DNA from: Klebsormidium nitens
Taxonomy: Eukaryota > Streptophyta > Klebsormidiophyceae > Klebsormidiales > Klebsormidiaceae
DNA: 64,000 nt
NCBI GenBank assembly: GCA_000708835.1
Contig: DF237099.1
Coordinates: 109,382-173,381, forward strand
Reading direction: 5' to 3'
Below are positions 24,401-44,779 of the stretch, piece by piece. The first letter of the stretch is position 1. Each line of letters starts with the position of its first letter. The position numbers were made by a program, and so were the translations under genes. Under the pieces are notes generated by a model. That model saw only the letters and a list, made by a program, of their open reading frames with translations, did no database searches and was not told the origin of the DNA.

Positions 24401-27345
24401 AGGACTCCCGAGCATCCCCAGGTTTTATATTTGGGGGGTTAGCCCTTAGCCCGCAGGCTGGGAGGGGGTGCACGCTCGGCGGAAGTGCTTGGTGTTACCG
24501 AAGCGTACAATTTCTGCCGGGTTGAGACAATTATGTACCCAACTCTTGCGCTTTCTAGCACTCAAAAAAGGATCCGGGAACGACCGGACCCCCGCCTGAG
24601 AGTGTCCCCCCACGAAGTCAGGAGCTCTAAAGGGCTTGTCCGTACCTGCACGTACAAACTTGACGACCATACACCGTCAGATCTACACGAGCATCCCAGG
24701 TAACGCACCTGAAGTTCGCTGAAGTGGAACTCGTCTACGTTTTCTGCCAAGGCGGGGCCTTGTGGGTTTGCCTGGGCAACCGGTGCAACCGGCCGGACCG
24801 TTGCTGGCGTGCCGTTCGAAAGCGCTCGAGCGGCACCACCTGCGGATAAACATTCTTTGATTATGCCTCTCATAAAACGCAAGTAAGGAATTTAAGGACT
24901 CCAGAATCCTTATGTTCAGGACTCAGCGTTTCCAACATCGTCGAGAAGTCTTTGATCCCATCTTTGTTGAAACAAGCTCTCCGGGGCGTTTCCTCCTCTC
25001 TTTCTTAGCTTACACAGCATGTGCGTCTAGCTGAAGCGCTTCGTCACCAATTGCTGTCTCAAAAAGGGAGCAGCGAATCGCCATCCGCTTCCTCCCAGAA
25101 CCTTTGTGCTCGGCAGGAACGTGGTCACGCCTTACGACGCAGGTCTAAATGTTCTGCGAAAAGTGGAACATGCAAGAAGTGATTAGAACTTTCCGAAAGC
25201 GACTTGAACCCGTTTCGGACGCTTACCCGCCTCTGGGCCGAGCTTCTGGGGAGGCGACGTCAGGGCCGGCGCCGGGACGGATCCCCGCCGCACTGCCTTG
25301 CGCAGCTCTGCGCGCGGGCTGAACGCATACCCGCCCTTTCCCTTCCCCCCTTTGAAGAACCAGAGGGCCAGTCCGACCAACAGGCCAATGACGACGAGTG
25401 GAACGATGACAGCGATGGCGACGATTGCGCCGGTGCTCAGGCCGGAACTCGAGCCGTCGGATGAGGAGGGTGGGGTGGGGCTAGACGGAGGGGTGGGAGT
25501 GTTTTGTTGAGGGGTCGGAGGAGTTCCAGGGGTTGTCGGGGATGGGGTGGCTGCTGTAGGTCAGAAGAGACCAGCGGAGTCATTAGCTTCGGATTCTGGC
25601 ACTGAGAATTTGTTGACTGAACGAAGAGATAGTGGTGACGCGAAACAGATCCTTCCGGTTGTTGCTCGAAGCCAGGTCCCGTCGATTGAATCGCCCTATT
25701 GAGCAGGCAAAGTGTTTGCACTCTGCTTCAACACAGACCCTTTCAAGGTCCACTGCCCTGCGCAATCGTCTGCCGGCTTTTCTTTTACCTCCAAAAAACT
25801 GGACAATTGAAGGTATGGAAGATTCGTGGATTAGAAAACTTCTCGAGGACAGGGAATCAACGCCACCTCTTGGAAGCTTACTTGGAGGAGGTGGAGAAGG
25901 AGGTAGCGTTGGTGCCACGCTGCCTGCGTTCGTGAAGGTCACGAACTGATACTGGCCCCAGTCGGACGGGAAGCTGAACTGCGATGACGTCAGCTTGTTT
26001 TTGATGCTGGTCTGTGTGGTCGAGTCGAGCTGGGTAGCACCACTGCCAGGTAGGGGCAGGAGTTCGAAAGTTACCGTCAAGGGTGAATACGTCTGACCGG
26101 CCAGTCGCACCTGCACAAAGATTTGCCCTCTTCAACTACCGTTTATGACGAATCATGCAGCTCTCAGGTAGGATGAGCAAGGATGGCAGCTTGTCTCAGT
26201 CCTTGGTTGCATAACACGGCCTTTTTATGCATTCAAAAGCAGCTTCGAAGCAGCAGCTAGCATCCATTTGAACAATCGCGACCTTTGTAAGGCCTCAACG
26301 AGCCATTTCTTCTGACAGGCAGTTTGATAAAGATACATGCTGAGGTGTAGTACTCTGGCTTTTAGCGCGGGTCTCTTACAAAGGCTGCTTGCAAGTGCAG
26401 TTGATAGTTCTCCTATGGAATTTCTGACGCATCAAGAGACTTACCTGTCCTGGCTCCAGGCCTGCTGTTGATTTGAAGTTGCTTTGCAACTCACGTTGCT
26501 GGTCCGCCTGGAACGCGCTTGAATCAGCAATACCCGGGAACTTGATCTGGACAACTGCGGCATATACACAAGGACATGACCCGTCTACGCTGGCCACTTG
26601 ATTGGTGGGGCACGGTGAACAACCTGCAATACAAGGGAGCCGGGTCATCATGTGAAACATGCAGGGCTTGAGAGAACTTCTCCTTGACAATATTTGAGCC
26701 AGTGGAAGGGCTAAGAAGAGATTTGAAATCGTCACAAGTGGTCGAAAGTCAACGATGTTACACTGGGTAAAGGGAGTCAACAAATTCGACAAATGTGAGA
26801 TCAGCTACAGCTCTACGGACTTGCAAATGCTTCGCAGCTCAATGCACAGAATAGTCGCAGCTGTGGACTACCAGTTTCAAAGGGTCCTTTGAAGAACACA
26901 AAGTCTCTGCCTGTCTTAAAAGCTTGGTGAAAGTCAGCTGCTGATGAGAAACTGTCTACCAGAGTGTCCAGAAGACACTTGCGTTGAGCTTCGGTCCATC
27001 CTATTGAAGATCTCTGCGAAGCATTCACCCACTCCTATGCACGGTCTCAATGTTACTCAGGCCTTGGACTTGATCTGTAGATAGAGGGTCTCAATCTACA
27101 GAGACCCTGAGTACCAAAGTGGCCCTGATTGGTTAGTTGTTTCCTCATGCTTTCGCGGCCTTGAACCTGATCGGCTGAGGGTTGAAACCTCTTTCTTCAC
27201 CTGCTAGAAGGTGCCTTCCACCGGCGCTGATTCTCCTATCTCCCAAAGGGCCGGCTTGCAAGTCCTCAGCATTGCTACTCCAACAGCACTGCCCAATCAA
27301 GAGGATTGTCAGAAAAGCCGCAGCTTTGATACAAGGGTCTGCCAT
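21480..27345 (-). CDS. ALE2-type receptor-like serine/threonine kinase
   Basis: Eleven exons (27345-27201, 26623-26445, 26110-25882, 25553-25227, 24839-24709, 24173-24030, 23728-23596, 23271-23108, 22736-22647, 22449-22318, 21965-21480) give 719 residues. Order: signal peptide (1 to about 26); Cys-rich ectodomain with CSPC and CPCVY, as in plant ALE2 relatives (At2g20300, At4g02010); a Pro/Ser/Thr-rich stalk; a membrane helix at about 226-250; a juxtamembrane linker ending [14 protein letters not shown]; then the kinase. Visible kinase elements are the Gly loop GEGGFG (350-355), Lys371, alphaC Glu389, HRDFKSSN (467-474), then D487-Y488-G489 in place of DFG, APE (512-514) and a KSDVYSFG block. 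The C-terminal 90 residues are Pro/Ser/Arg-rich. The family signals from the plasma membrane; ALE2 controls epidermal and cuticle development in Arabidopsis. The kinase should be catalytically competent because the metal-binding Asp is kept. Confidence 0.9.
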
Positions 27346-28395
27346 CCTTCCTTCTGCAAGTTCCTCTTGTCACCACTTGCGTCGTCTTCTTACATCCAAC
27401 TGCGAAATGCCTGGCGCTTGAAACCTCTTGCAGGTCCCCTGCAACCTACGTCAGTACTGTCTTCTCTCGTTGTTTTCACAATGCTGTGAGCAATCAACAG
27501 CATTTCGTTCACAATGCTGGCCCCTCCATTAGCCTCGATCTTGTTAATCTGGTTTCATATGAAGTCTTTGAAAGTCACGTCTGGTCCAATGCTGGTCGCT
27601 TTCACGTCCTTATTATCATAGCAAACGTTCAAAATGCGATTGCACAACCTCATGACATTATGAGGGATCACGAACGCCACACATGGGCGTGCACCTCCAG
27701 CATCTTTTCCCTTGGACGTTCGCAAAAACAGAACCTGCAGAGCCAACTTGGTGTGGCTGCCTCAGCGCAAAACGCAATGCTGCCGCGAAACAATTGTGTT
27801 GCGTGATTTTCTACCCAACCTGACCACCAGTCGTTCTGGTCAGGTTGCGCGAACTTGAATCGCTCAGCAAATGTACCGGCCGCCTGCTTCTTCCTCATCC
27901 AACGAAAATGCTTGGGGGCGACCACAATGGCTGTATTGTGGATTTGAGTGTCGCTGGAAAACGGCTGAATTTGTGCGCGCGCCGATCTGGTAAGGCACCG
28001 CAGGTACCGAACCGGACTCTTCATGCAGGTTTGCATGCGTGGCACAGAGTCGGGTGCACGAGGGACAGGGCATCCAGCTCAAATACAGAAAAGGTGGCCC
28101 AGACTCCAGAGCATGGTTGCAATGCGCGCAAGGGACCCAGCGGAGGGAAGAGTGGAGATATCCTTTTTGCTCCAAAGCTGCAGGAAGCGAGAGAATAGCC
28201 AATGAGTTGCACATAGAAGGATGCAAAGCGGGTTCTTAATTGGCCCAGGGATTCTCAAGGAATTCTTTTTGCAAGATACCCAAAAGGTGGTGCAGAGACT
28301 GCTTTGCTGAACTTTTATTGCAAGAGAAGTCCAGTTGACCTTCTACTGAAGTGTCTTGAACGAGCTGGCAGGAGCGGCCCGCGCTGCTCTTTGTC
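27346..28395. other. divergent intergenic interval (receptor kinase / PCCB)
   Basis: About 1.05 kb separates two outward-facing start codons. Several overlapping short open frames occur on both strands without family resemblance. No tandem repeats or elements were recognised. Confidence 0.6.
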
Positions 28396-35635
<7,240 letters not shown>

Positions 35636-36918
35636 GCGAGCATTCTTCAGGACTCCGGAGCTCTCCGAGTCGCCCGCTTTTTGGCTACGGTTGAGATCAT
35701 TGGTGGCGGACTCGGTAGTCCGGCGGCCATGTACATACATGTAGAATCAGAAGAGATGATCGAGCATCTGCTGGTGGGATTTAGGTGACAAAATAGGGCT
35801 GTGCTCCTCAACTCGGTGACAGAAGCTTAAGTCAAATGCAGACTAACTAGACAAAATCTAGACTAACCTCATACTAGTCACCGCTGTCTGTAGCGTGCAT
35901 TCGACTCAATACAGTGACCCGAATCGTACATGCGGCGGAGCTTGCTTTTCGCTCTGACTGCTTTCATGCACTACTGTAATTTGAGTCGGTTGCGCCGTAC
36001 ATCTTCATTTGATTTTCTATGGGGTCGATAGGTGTCATCCCTGGCTTGCTGCGCGTCTGAACCGGCGGCATGCACTGAGTATCGTGCAGTGCATGAGCCA
36101 AAAGCCATGGCCCATGCGGCTCTTCGCGTGGCCGCGCGTGTCTACCCATGTGCAGGCGGCTTGTAACCTTTACAAGCTTGAAGATACAATTTAGACCATG
36201 CATGGCCGGGCACCGCTGGCTATCGCGCGAAAGCCAGGCCGGTTTGCATCATATCGTTGAGTGAAACTTACCAGCCGCGCGCGGTACATATACAGTCGGA
36301 TCAAATCAATCATGCAAAGGCTGTCTCATTTCCATACGTAAGATTCACACTTGCTTGATATTCTTGTGCACGACGCGGTCATTTCCGATATGCATGAGTC
36401 CAGCATGGTCCAATCGACCGCAATAATTGATGGCCGGGCCGCATATCCGACCGTTATATATTCGTCCTCGATTCAGGGCGGCCTGAATCTCAGTATTTAT
36501 GCTCGCGCACATGTTTATCTTCCATGACGGCCTAGACTCGGCCGGGGCAATCATGTATTTGCGGCCGCATCCGGCCAGGATAATCCTCGCGAGCAGGCTA
36601 GTACTTACCTCCGATATAATGAATGCGCACCATACCTCGCAATAGAGCTTGAAAGGCCGGGCTGTTAACTACGTAGCGCTGCATAAATCTCCGGGTCGAC
36701 CTACTCATGAGCAGCATATATTCCACATGATTGGCTACCATATACTCAGAGCAGCTAGCTGCCAATCACCTCGTTCTCAATCTGTGATGGCGGGCTGATC
36801 CATACTAACTCGCTTTTACTTCGCCTCTTGACAAGACGCAATAGCATCGTTGGTTCGTAGAGAAATTTTGGCAGGGTGCTTGAGAAAATTTGTCTCGATT
36901 AAGGCAAAATTGATGCTG
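35636..36918. other. convergent intergenic interval, CATG-rich
   Basis: No gene was found between the 3' ends of PCCB and the coiled-coil gene. Around 35720-36740 I count about twenty CATG, where four would be expected, plus GCATGC, TACATG and GGCCGG palindromes. There is no visible transposon frame or long inverted repeat. Confidence 0.6.
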
Positions 36919-39576
36919 TCAACATTCTTTCATGCTTTCTTTGATGGGCAAGTTGACGACTTGGAGAGGCACCAATTGTTTTCGGCGATGACGTTTACCA
37001 GTCGCATTTCCGCCTGATCGAACCGTGTTTTGAGATTCCTCTACATCTGCCAATAAAGAGCTTCTAAAGCGGCCAAACTCGGCCGCCTGCCTAGGCATCC
37101 TTTGTTCGGGTTCAGAGGTTCGAAACGAGGCGCTAGAGTCGCTATTGTCAAAGAATGCTTCAAAGACTTTTAAGGCTGCATCATCCTCCCACCCAAAGTT
37201 CCAATCGAAAACGAGAACATCCTCAAACTGCAAGCATGGATCAGAGAGTCAGGTCGAAGCAATCTTAAGGCCTTCCATTCAACAAATTCCACCAGATTTT
37301 CATGCCTTCACGCTTACACAAATTTTGGCAACACTCTGCTTCAAGACCTGACTATCAAAGTCATGACTCTCGACGGCTTTTTGAAGGCGTCACCAAATGC
37401 GCGCACCCAGTACACTTGTCCTTGCGATCACAAAAGCCGGGATCGAATGCAGCAAAGCAAGAAGGCATGATGCCACTAGGTACTTCGATCCATGTTTCAG
37501 TCTTCAAATGGTGATTTTGAGCAGAAATTAAGCGCTCACCTCAGATCGTTTTCGCTTGAGGCGGTCACCATGTCGCTTCCGCTTGAAGCCCAGCCCCACC
37601 GTCGAACCTTTGCCCACTCCGTCTAAAACAGAATCTACGAACGGCAGGGTTGCTTCCCGGCTGCTCATGGTCTTCCCTTCTTCGGAAACCTCCACGTCTG
37701 CCCTTTCTAACAGTTCGGCTTTGCTGGCAACTGCCTCAAATGCTTCCAAACACAGCGCGGCTTCCTCTCCGCCTGGCCTGTCCTCTGCGACCGATGGTGT
37801 ATTCGGGGGAACACAATCAGCCGTCGCCACAGCAATTGGCAAGGCTTCAGACGACTGACTTCCTATTGTGGCAGCATCGTACAAGGCCGTCAAGGCAGGT
37901 CTGGTGTCAGGCTCAGCGTCCGCTACCTCTGCAACCTCCTCCAGTACACTCGCTGCAGCACTGACCTCTCTCTGTACAGTTGACGCTCCTACCGGGGCGT
38001 TTTTTTCACCAGGAACCGACTTTTCCGGATCCCTGGCTTGTTTTGTCAGTGACTCCTCGTCACCATTTTCCCCTCGCTTTTCCCCTGGCTTTTGCATCCG
38101 ACCCCCTTCTGGTTCTTTTGCCATTTCAGAGACATTCAACGGCGCTTCATTGGCTCTAGCATCACCTCTTTTGTGAGGGCCACTCGCTCCCTCTGGTGAA
38201 GCCTCCACAAAGTCTTGGGCGATCAAACCCTCCTCTTCTTGCTCCACGACTTTTACTGCAGCATCGACTTTTTCAAAGTCATGAAGTAGCTCGCGGGACT
38301 CGAGACGTAGTCTCCGCAGCAGTGTGTCCCTGACCTGGGCTAGCTCAACCCTGAGGTATCTAGATGATGCTTCTTGCCCAGGCTCCTTGGACAGTTCTGC
38401 CAGTTTGTCCGCCAGCCGCTCGTCCATAGTCCGTCGCTCAGAGAGCAGCTTGGCAATATCATCCTGGAAACGTAGCGTTTGCTGAAATCAGTGAGCGTCC
38501 GCCAGGCTTACTGCTTGGCAGGCCGTACAGAACAGGAACTGGAGTCTTGAAATCGTCAGAAAGATTTTAGTGCACACGCTAGTGACTCTTAGAACAGCCT
38601 CCATACTCTTCGTGGTCTTGAGTGGTCCAACAACACAACGTCCACCAACAAGATTCACAATATGTTCTGTACAGCCTCTACTTTTTTTTGGAGGAGCGGA
38701 CACCTTGGACCCCACCTTGGACTCCACAATGATTGTGTTTATGGCTGAACGTTGTAAGTGTAAATGGATTTGGTTGTAAAGGCAATCTTTAAGATCCATC
38801 AGATTTTCTTGAGAGATTGCTCTTTACTGATCAGAGCGAGTCTCCATTCCCTTCCTATGGTTGCCAGTGCCATTGCGTCTCGGGCGTGTAGGAGCGAGAC
38901 TTTCTCAACAAGGCCTCACATCAACTCAAAAGAACTGTTTACTCTGCGAAAGAAGAAGGTCCATCATTTAGTTTGCTCACTTGGCATTGGCGCAACATCT
39001 GAAGCTGGCCCTCAATTACGCCATGTTGATTGGCTGCATTCTGATTCAACCCATCTGGTTCCAATTCCCCCTGCGCAATGTTAGTGGCATCTTCTGCAAC
39101 AACCTGGCCTACACATTTTTCACTGGCGCCCAGAAGGGCGTTAGCGTCATCCTCATGTTGGAGGCATATCCCCTCATCTTACACGACCTCAGTATGCGCG
39201 CTTTCATTCTGGAACTGGGAGCTACTGGAGCCTTCGTGATCGATCGAGGGCAATCCTTTCCATTTCCTGTCCAGCCACGCAACCACCAACCTTTTGCGCT
39301 CCTTGCCAACCGCTGTCACCACCTCAGCTCTTGCTGCATTGAAGCGAATACCTCGTCCTTTACATCATTGCAGATGCGCACGCACTGCAGACAGAGGTGA
39401 TCTGCCAAGCGTTCAAAGTCTTGATCATTGCACTTGGTTTGTAACTCCCTGCTCACTTTGAGTGCTACACAGGCAATCTCAAAGTTCGGCGACTTAAGCA
39501 AGACAGCATTGAGCTTCTTGAGACCTGAGCGCTTCTCCTTTGTAAGGAGGCCATGTTGCCGCCTCCCTCCTGCCAT
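36919..39576 (-). CDS. coiled-coil protein of unknown function
   Basis: I do not recognise the family. A four-exon model (39576-39352, 39151-38981, 38481-37540, 37227-36919), all phase 0, gives 548 residues. The N-terminus (MAGGRRQHGLLTKEKRSGLK) is basic; residues about 20-75 look helical (NFEIACVALKVSRELQ and similar). A coiled-coil stretch, RFQDDIAKLLSERRT through VEQEEEGL, spans about 135-205. A Glu/Ala/Ser-rich disordered region follows, then a basic KRKRHGDRLKRKRSE cluster (putative nuclear signal) at the end of exon 3 and a compact C-terminal block, FEDVLVFDWNFGWEDDAALK. Helical N-terminus plus basic nuclear-type cluster would suit a kinetochore or chromatin scaffold, but that is a guess. 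The exon 1/2 junction is the weakest part; an alternative donor exists within exon 1 (AAA then GTGAGC). Confidence 0.6.
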
Positions 39577-40874
39577 GTTGCTCGTCTCCGAGCAAGCCGC
39601 CCTTGCCGAATACTCTCACATGGAGGCCAGGATCCCGCCAGGATACTTGGATAGTGCGATTAATAACACAAAGTTCTCTCGACGTTCAAATTCTTCGTCA
39701 ATGCCAATGCCATGCCAGAGTTCCGTGCAAGGTCCAGGTCCAGGACCAGGATTGCCATACCTATACTAATAGGTAGTGGTCTCTAGCGAAATCAGTTGTC
39801 TCGCGCGCGATTGCTCGCGTGGAGCTTTCCCTTGCAGGCCGAAACTCATTGATTGATCTACGTGGCGCAATGAGATTGGTTCAGCATCCGCCGGCCGAAC
39901 CTTGATGCCGGCCGGCATACGGTACGGTATCGCGAAGTGGAACTCACTGAGATTGGCTTGAGAAGCTCGACGATCATCTCCAGTGGCGCTTGTCTAAGAT
40001 TATCATCGCAGCCAATGGAGCACAGCCCCGACGACGATTCATATTCCCAGCTGATGTTGCATCGAGCATCTTTCACCTACATCACACTCATTGGAGCTCG
40101 TGAATTCGCTTTCTAACTAAGATTATGGTAGGACGTAGCTACGTAGGCGCTGCACTTTTATGACTCACTTCCTGCACTTCACTGTCACGTAGCTGGAGAT
40201 CATCAGTTGGACTGGCCACGTCGGCTTCTCGGGTTATGCTCGCCTTGCCTATCAACGTTTGCTGCGATCGAGTCCCGATCCAGCCGCCAACCCACCCATG
40301 AACGGTGATGCAAGCAGATTTTGAGGTTTCCACAATTAATCCTGCAATCGAGCATGATTCCATTCGGCCCGGTGTTTCAGAGAGTTACACTTGTACTTCG
40401 GAACTGCGGATGTGTTACTGTCTTCGCTGTAGTCCTAGTGAAAACAGCATTGCCGCGTGGTATTAAAAGTGCCACTTGCAGATGCAGCTGCGCCGGTGAC
40501 GCCCGCTTCAGACAGGAGCCTGTGATTCAGTTTATTTCTGCATGATTCGCGCCACAGCTATCTACAATACTTTCAATAGTGCAAGTTGTAGCTGTAATTA
40601 TAATTAGCAAGGCCTTTCAAGTTTACTGGGTTTGATTAAAGAGAAAGAGAAAAGCACACAGTGACAATGATTCAAACGAGGACGGCGAATCCTGTGTTTC
40701 TATTCTAATCACCACAATTCGATGTGGAAACAATCAAGACAAAGTGAGACGAAAATCCAGAACGAAGCTTGCTAGACCCCTGCCACTCCAGAGGGCTTGC
40801 TTCCAAACTTTGTGAAGGACAGCGGTTGGTATAGGGAGTATAAAGCGGGGAAGGTGCATTCAAGCAGTCAAAGA
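39577..40874. other. divergent intergenic interval (coiled-coil gene / armadillo gene)
   Basis: About 1.3 kb between two outward-facing starts. It contains a palindromic GCCGGCC pair near 39890-39925 but no supported gene. CATG density is ordinary here, unlike the convergent intervals. Confidence 0.55.
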
Positions 40875-43800
40875 ATGACCAGATTGAAGATGAGGCCCGA
40901 TGACAGTGGACCCGAGGAGCAATCCAAAGGTTCGTTCTTTCTGCATTTCCGCAAGTGCGCTTGCTCGCTTACTGACACAAAATGCGCTCTTTTTATCGGG
41001 GTAGTCAAAAATGACTTATTGCCATCTTGATACACAAACTGCATCTGTACCTTTTAGAATTTTTTTTGGACATCTTGCAGCGTTCAACTTCTTGGCCATC
41101 TACTCTGTGGCGTTTCACCTCACGGAATGGTAGAGCGTCTGAAGTCCCATGCCTTCAGTACAGACTTGTGACGTTTGTGAGGGCCAGCCTGCACGTGCCA
41201 CGGACAGCTTCCAGCTTGGCTTTTATTTGACCGAGCACTTGTTGCCAAATTATGCAGGGTCAACTGGCCCCAGCATCTGCCTTCCTCTGGAGCTCTACCA
41301 GGAGACGCTGGACTCCTTGCATTACGCTCTCAGGATGCAGGAGAGCCTGGAGTACCGGCTGCCAAGCAAGCACCAGCAGGCTGAGCTGCAGGAGAATATC
41401 GTGATGCTTCTCGAAAAGCTTGAGGAGTTTAGAAAGAAGGCAGAGACGCAAGAGGCATGCTCAAGCGAGGTGAGCCAGCTGGAAGAGGCCCTTGCCATCT
41501 TAGCAGTCTCCCAGGTAAACATTTCCAAGGGAGATTAGATCGGCGAAAAGAGCGATTAACTTGGCCAAACAGAGCTGTTCCGGACTGTCCAGGGCCTTTG
41601 GCGGAAGATATGTTTACTTGTAGTACCTCTATGAGAACGCCGAATGATTGTTCAAGCAGCCTAGCTGACTGCTTGAAGAGCCTATGGAATTCAATTAAAG
41701 CAGTCTGTACCTGGAAGGTTTGGCCTCCCGACATGAGAAACATGAGTTCGGCGCATCTTCATCAGCAAGCCAACGTATCGTACGTTGTGAAGTTTTGGAC
41801 AATCCCATTCTATCAACCTATTAATCTGGAACTTATCCTCCGGTTAGCTGGAGGGTATTTCCGCAAGATACCATGAATCGGTTCAGATGATCAAACTTCG
41901 AGACTTAAGAACACGATTGCGAATGGCACGAATCTAACCTTGATGTCCGTTGGCGAACTTGCTTATAGAAGATTCGGAACCCCTGACAATCTTCGAGGGT
42001 CTAAGAAGCGCAACGAGTAGTCAAGCAGATAGTGCTTCGAGGTTCCAATATATTGGTCAGCGGCACTGACAAACAGCACGTTGCCAAACTCTTGCAGGTT
42101 TGGCAAGAGTCGGTCAGCAAAAGTGGACGTGAGGAGCCGTCCAACACTGAGGAATTATCGAGGACACCACAGGAAGACCGAAGTCACATTATTGTCGAGT
42201 TGAACGAAGCCATGCGGTTGCAAGCGGAGGAGCTGGAGCAGCTGAAGCTTCAACTGAGCATGACCACAAAGCTCTTTGAGCAATGTAAGGACATGCGAAC
42301 GGATCCTGCGAGCTTGTCAAGGCTTCGAAACGCCTTCCTCTCCCTCCTTCATTGACGTACCCCAGACGAGGCATACAAGTCAGAGCGGCACCTCCGTATC
42401 TTTACTCAGCGAGCTACCATTGGCGACTCGGGTCGCGCACCACTTCTGATGCTGTGATGCAACGCCCGTAAACAATCACAGACGATCAGCGGTGTACGCT
42501 TCCACTGGGATACACCTAGAAAGCGAACATGTCTCCTCTCTCCGACGTTTCTCTGTTGAAGAACATCAATGAAAGCGCTACTTGAATGAGCGGAAGAAGC
42601 TTCTGTGAATGCGGTGGTTGTTCAAATAAGCGCCACTTTTGACAAGCTTCTCACCAATGATGTTCATTTTGCAGTGGGCGTCAACAATCTGTTGAACCTC
42701 CTCAGATCGGAAGATACGGACATCTGTAGAACAGCCACGAAGGCCTTGGCAAATCTGGCGGCACAAGGTGAGTCGTGCTTGTATCATGACCTCAGTGTTT
42801 TCGAAATCTGCCTCCTTGCTCTCGCGCTCATCTCACTGTTTGTAAGTCTAATCTGCCCTACTTCGTTACGTGCCCATGATAAGCAACAAAGCACTAACTG
42901 TGATTCGATAATGCAGAGAGCTTCCAAGAAGAAATAGTTCAAGTAGGAGGCCTCAAAGGGTTGTTCGACCTCTTTGAAAGGAGCGTGGACGAGATCACAC
43001 ACCGTCTAGCGGCAGGGGCGGTTGCAAACTTAGCAGTCAACGGTAAGCAGACAGACACATCTGTGCGATGCTGTCTTTCGATTCAGGGACTCCGATTTCC
43101 GCTCAGATTTCCACCTCCAGTGTTAAGGCAAACGTTTTGATTAGCGTCTCTTTATCCGCTTAGAGTCGCTGCCTCTGCATGAGGATAGAGTTTCTATCCT
43201 CAGTCTGTCAAGTTTGCTGGCCAGCCGTTGGGAAGTGCCAATGGCTTTTGTTGACTCCATTCTCAAAGCTGCAGAATCAAACCAGATAAAAATAGTCGAA
43301 GAGGGGGGCCTACCTACCCTTTGCGAATTGGGGCGAAGCTCAGCGGATCCGCAGACCCAAAAGATGGTTGCAGGAGCGATAGCCAACCTCTGTGGAAATG
43401 GTGAGGCGGCCCACGACTGATTGCAAATTCTGTAGAAGTCTTGCATCTATGTTCAGACCGCTCCGCTCATCGTCTCCTAATAAGTTCGCGTAGATAGAAC
43501 CATTCTGCAGAAGCAAGGTCAGAGTTCCCAGTGGCCATCAAGGAATCAACAACATATTCCACAATCGCCATTGCAGCCGCTTTGAGGGACACGCTTATCG
43601 AGTCGGGCAGCATGCGGAAGTTCCTGTCTATGGCCGCAACTCGACAAGCGGCTGTTTTGGAGCAAGTAGCGCGGGGCATTGCCAATTTCGTCGTCAAAAG
43701 TAAGATCGTTCCACTTGTCTTGCACCAAATAGAAAGAGCATCTTTCTGCCAGCCACAACACTTACCGTGACTTGCTGACGCTGATGAAGCATAGACGACC

Positions 43801-44779
43801 TATCAAATGCCCTTTCGAGAGGCCGCGACGGCTCAAGTACTCAGGTCATCCTTTTCCGGATTCTGCAGACGATCAATTGGATGGATTTCTCAAGGAAGGC
43901 GGTCTTCGATACTTGATCCGGATGGCCACCTCAAGCAGCACTCCGGTGAAGAAGCACGTGGGCCTTGCGCTTTACAGCTTAGCACAAAAAGGTAGACCGG
44001 TATACCTGCTTCGTTTCCAGGCGGACTTGGTATCGACCCAAAATCCATGTTGACTCAGGATCATTTTCATCCAAGCTGACAATCTGAAACGATGTTGAAA
44101 GATCATGTGGCTTTTTCAGAATTCGTCGCTTCGACTGGAATCTGAGCTTCTTGGACGAAAATTGATGAACATTGTCAAGTGTACGATTAAATTCGGTAAA
44201 GAGAGCACCGATGTGTTGAGCCGTCAGTATTTATCCTGAGCTTTTTCGCAAAGCATATTCCTGGTTGCTGGTGGCAAAGAAATGCGATCATGGTTTAACG
44301 AACAAAGATCCTTGAGAGCTCTGGTTGATGCATTTCGAGATCGTTTGTTCCCCTCCCTGCAGAATTACCGGCAATGCAAATCGTGCAAGCATCTGGAGCG
44401 ATCGAATTTTTGGTTGAATTGAAATTGCATGATGGAGACAGCATGCAGCGCATGGCCGAAAAGACTCTGGCCTGCCTCACGAAATTTGACGGTGAGCACT
44501 CCGGCATCAGAAGTCTTTGCTTAAAAGCTTTGTTTGCACCGATATATCAATCGAAGGAACGGCTTCTTCCAAAATCACTCGGTTTGAAGGAACATTTTCT
44601 GCAACCAATCCATGTGAGTTGAATGAATACAAGCGGACGCTATCATACAAGTCCTAAAAGGTACAGGGAAGCACCGTGCTGACAGGACACTTTTTCGTTC
44701 CGCAGACGGTGCGCAGAGACTCGTCGAAGCAGCCGAATCAAGGATGCGGAATGAAGCTAAGTCCTTATTTTCATCCTGA
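40875..44779 (+). CDS. coiled-coil plus armadillo-repeat protein, KIN-UA (ARK)-like without motor
   Basis: Eleven exons (40875-40929, 41258-41514, 42098-42284, 42675-42767, 42917-43042, 43275-43400, 43577-43699, 43795-43836, 43869-43991, 44363-44491, 44706-44779) give 444 residues. Residues about 25-165 are charged and helical (LELYQETLDSLHYALRMQ; QAEELEQLKLQLSMTTKLFE), a coiled coil. From residue 167 there are at least six armadillo repeats with ANLA/ANLC signatures: ATKALANLAAQ, AAGAVANLAVN, VAGAIANLCGN, VARGIANFVVK. The repeats and motifs such as ESNQIKIVEEGGL resemble the C-terminal domain of plant KIN-UA/ARK kinesins, which act on microtubule plus ends. No motor domain is visible upstream. 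Exon 1 is uncertain: an alternative start is ATG at 41149, continuous with exon 2, giving a different N-terminus. Internal exons of 120-130 bases each carry roughly one repeat, all with phase-1 boundaries. Confidence 0.82.

Noticed and set aside
38981-39400. 139-codon + strand frame with hydrophobic runs, at first taken for a membrane protein
   Set aside because: The minus strand of the same DNA gives an in-phase exon of the coiled-coil gene with good donor; the plus frame has no splice partners.
41149-41514. ATG at 41149 as the sole start of the armadillo gene
   Set aside because: Possible, but the first 36 residues look non-conserved and the AG at 41256-41257 joins in phase to an upstream ATG exon; kept as an alternative only.
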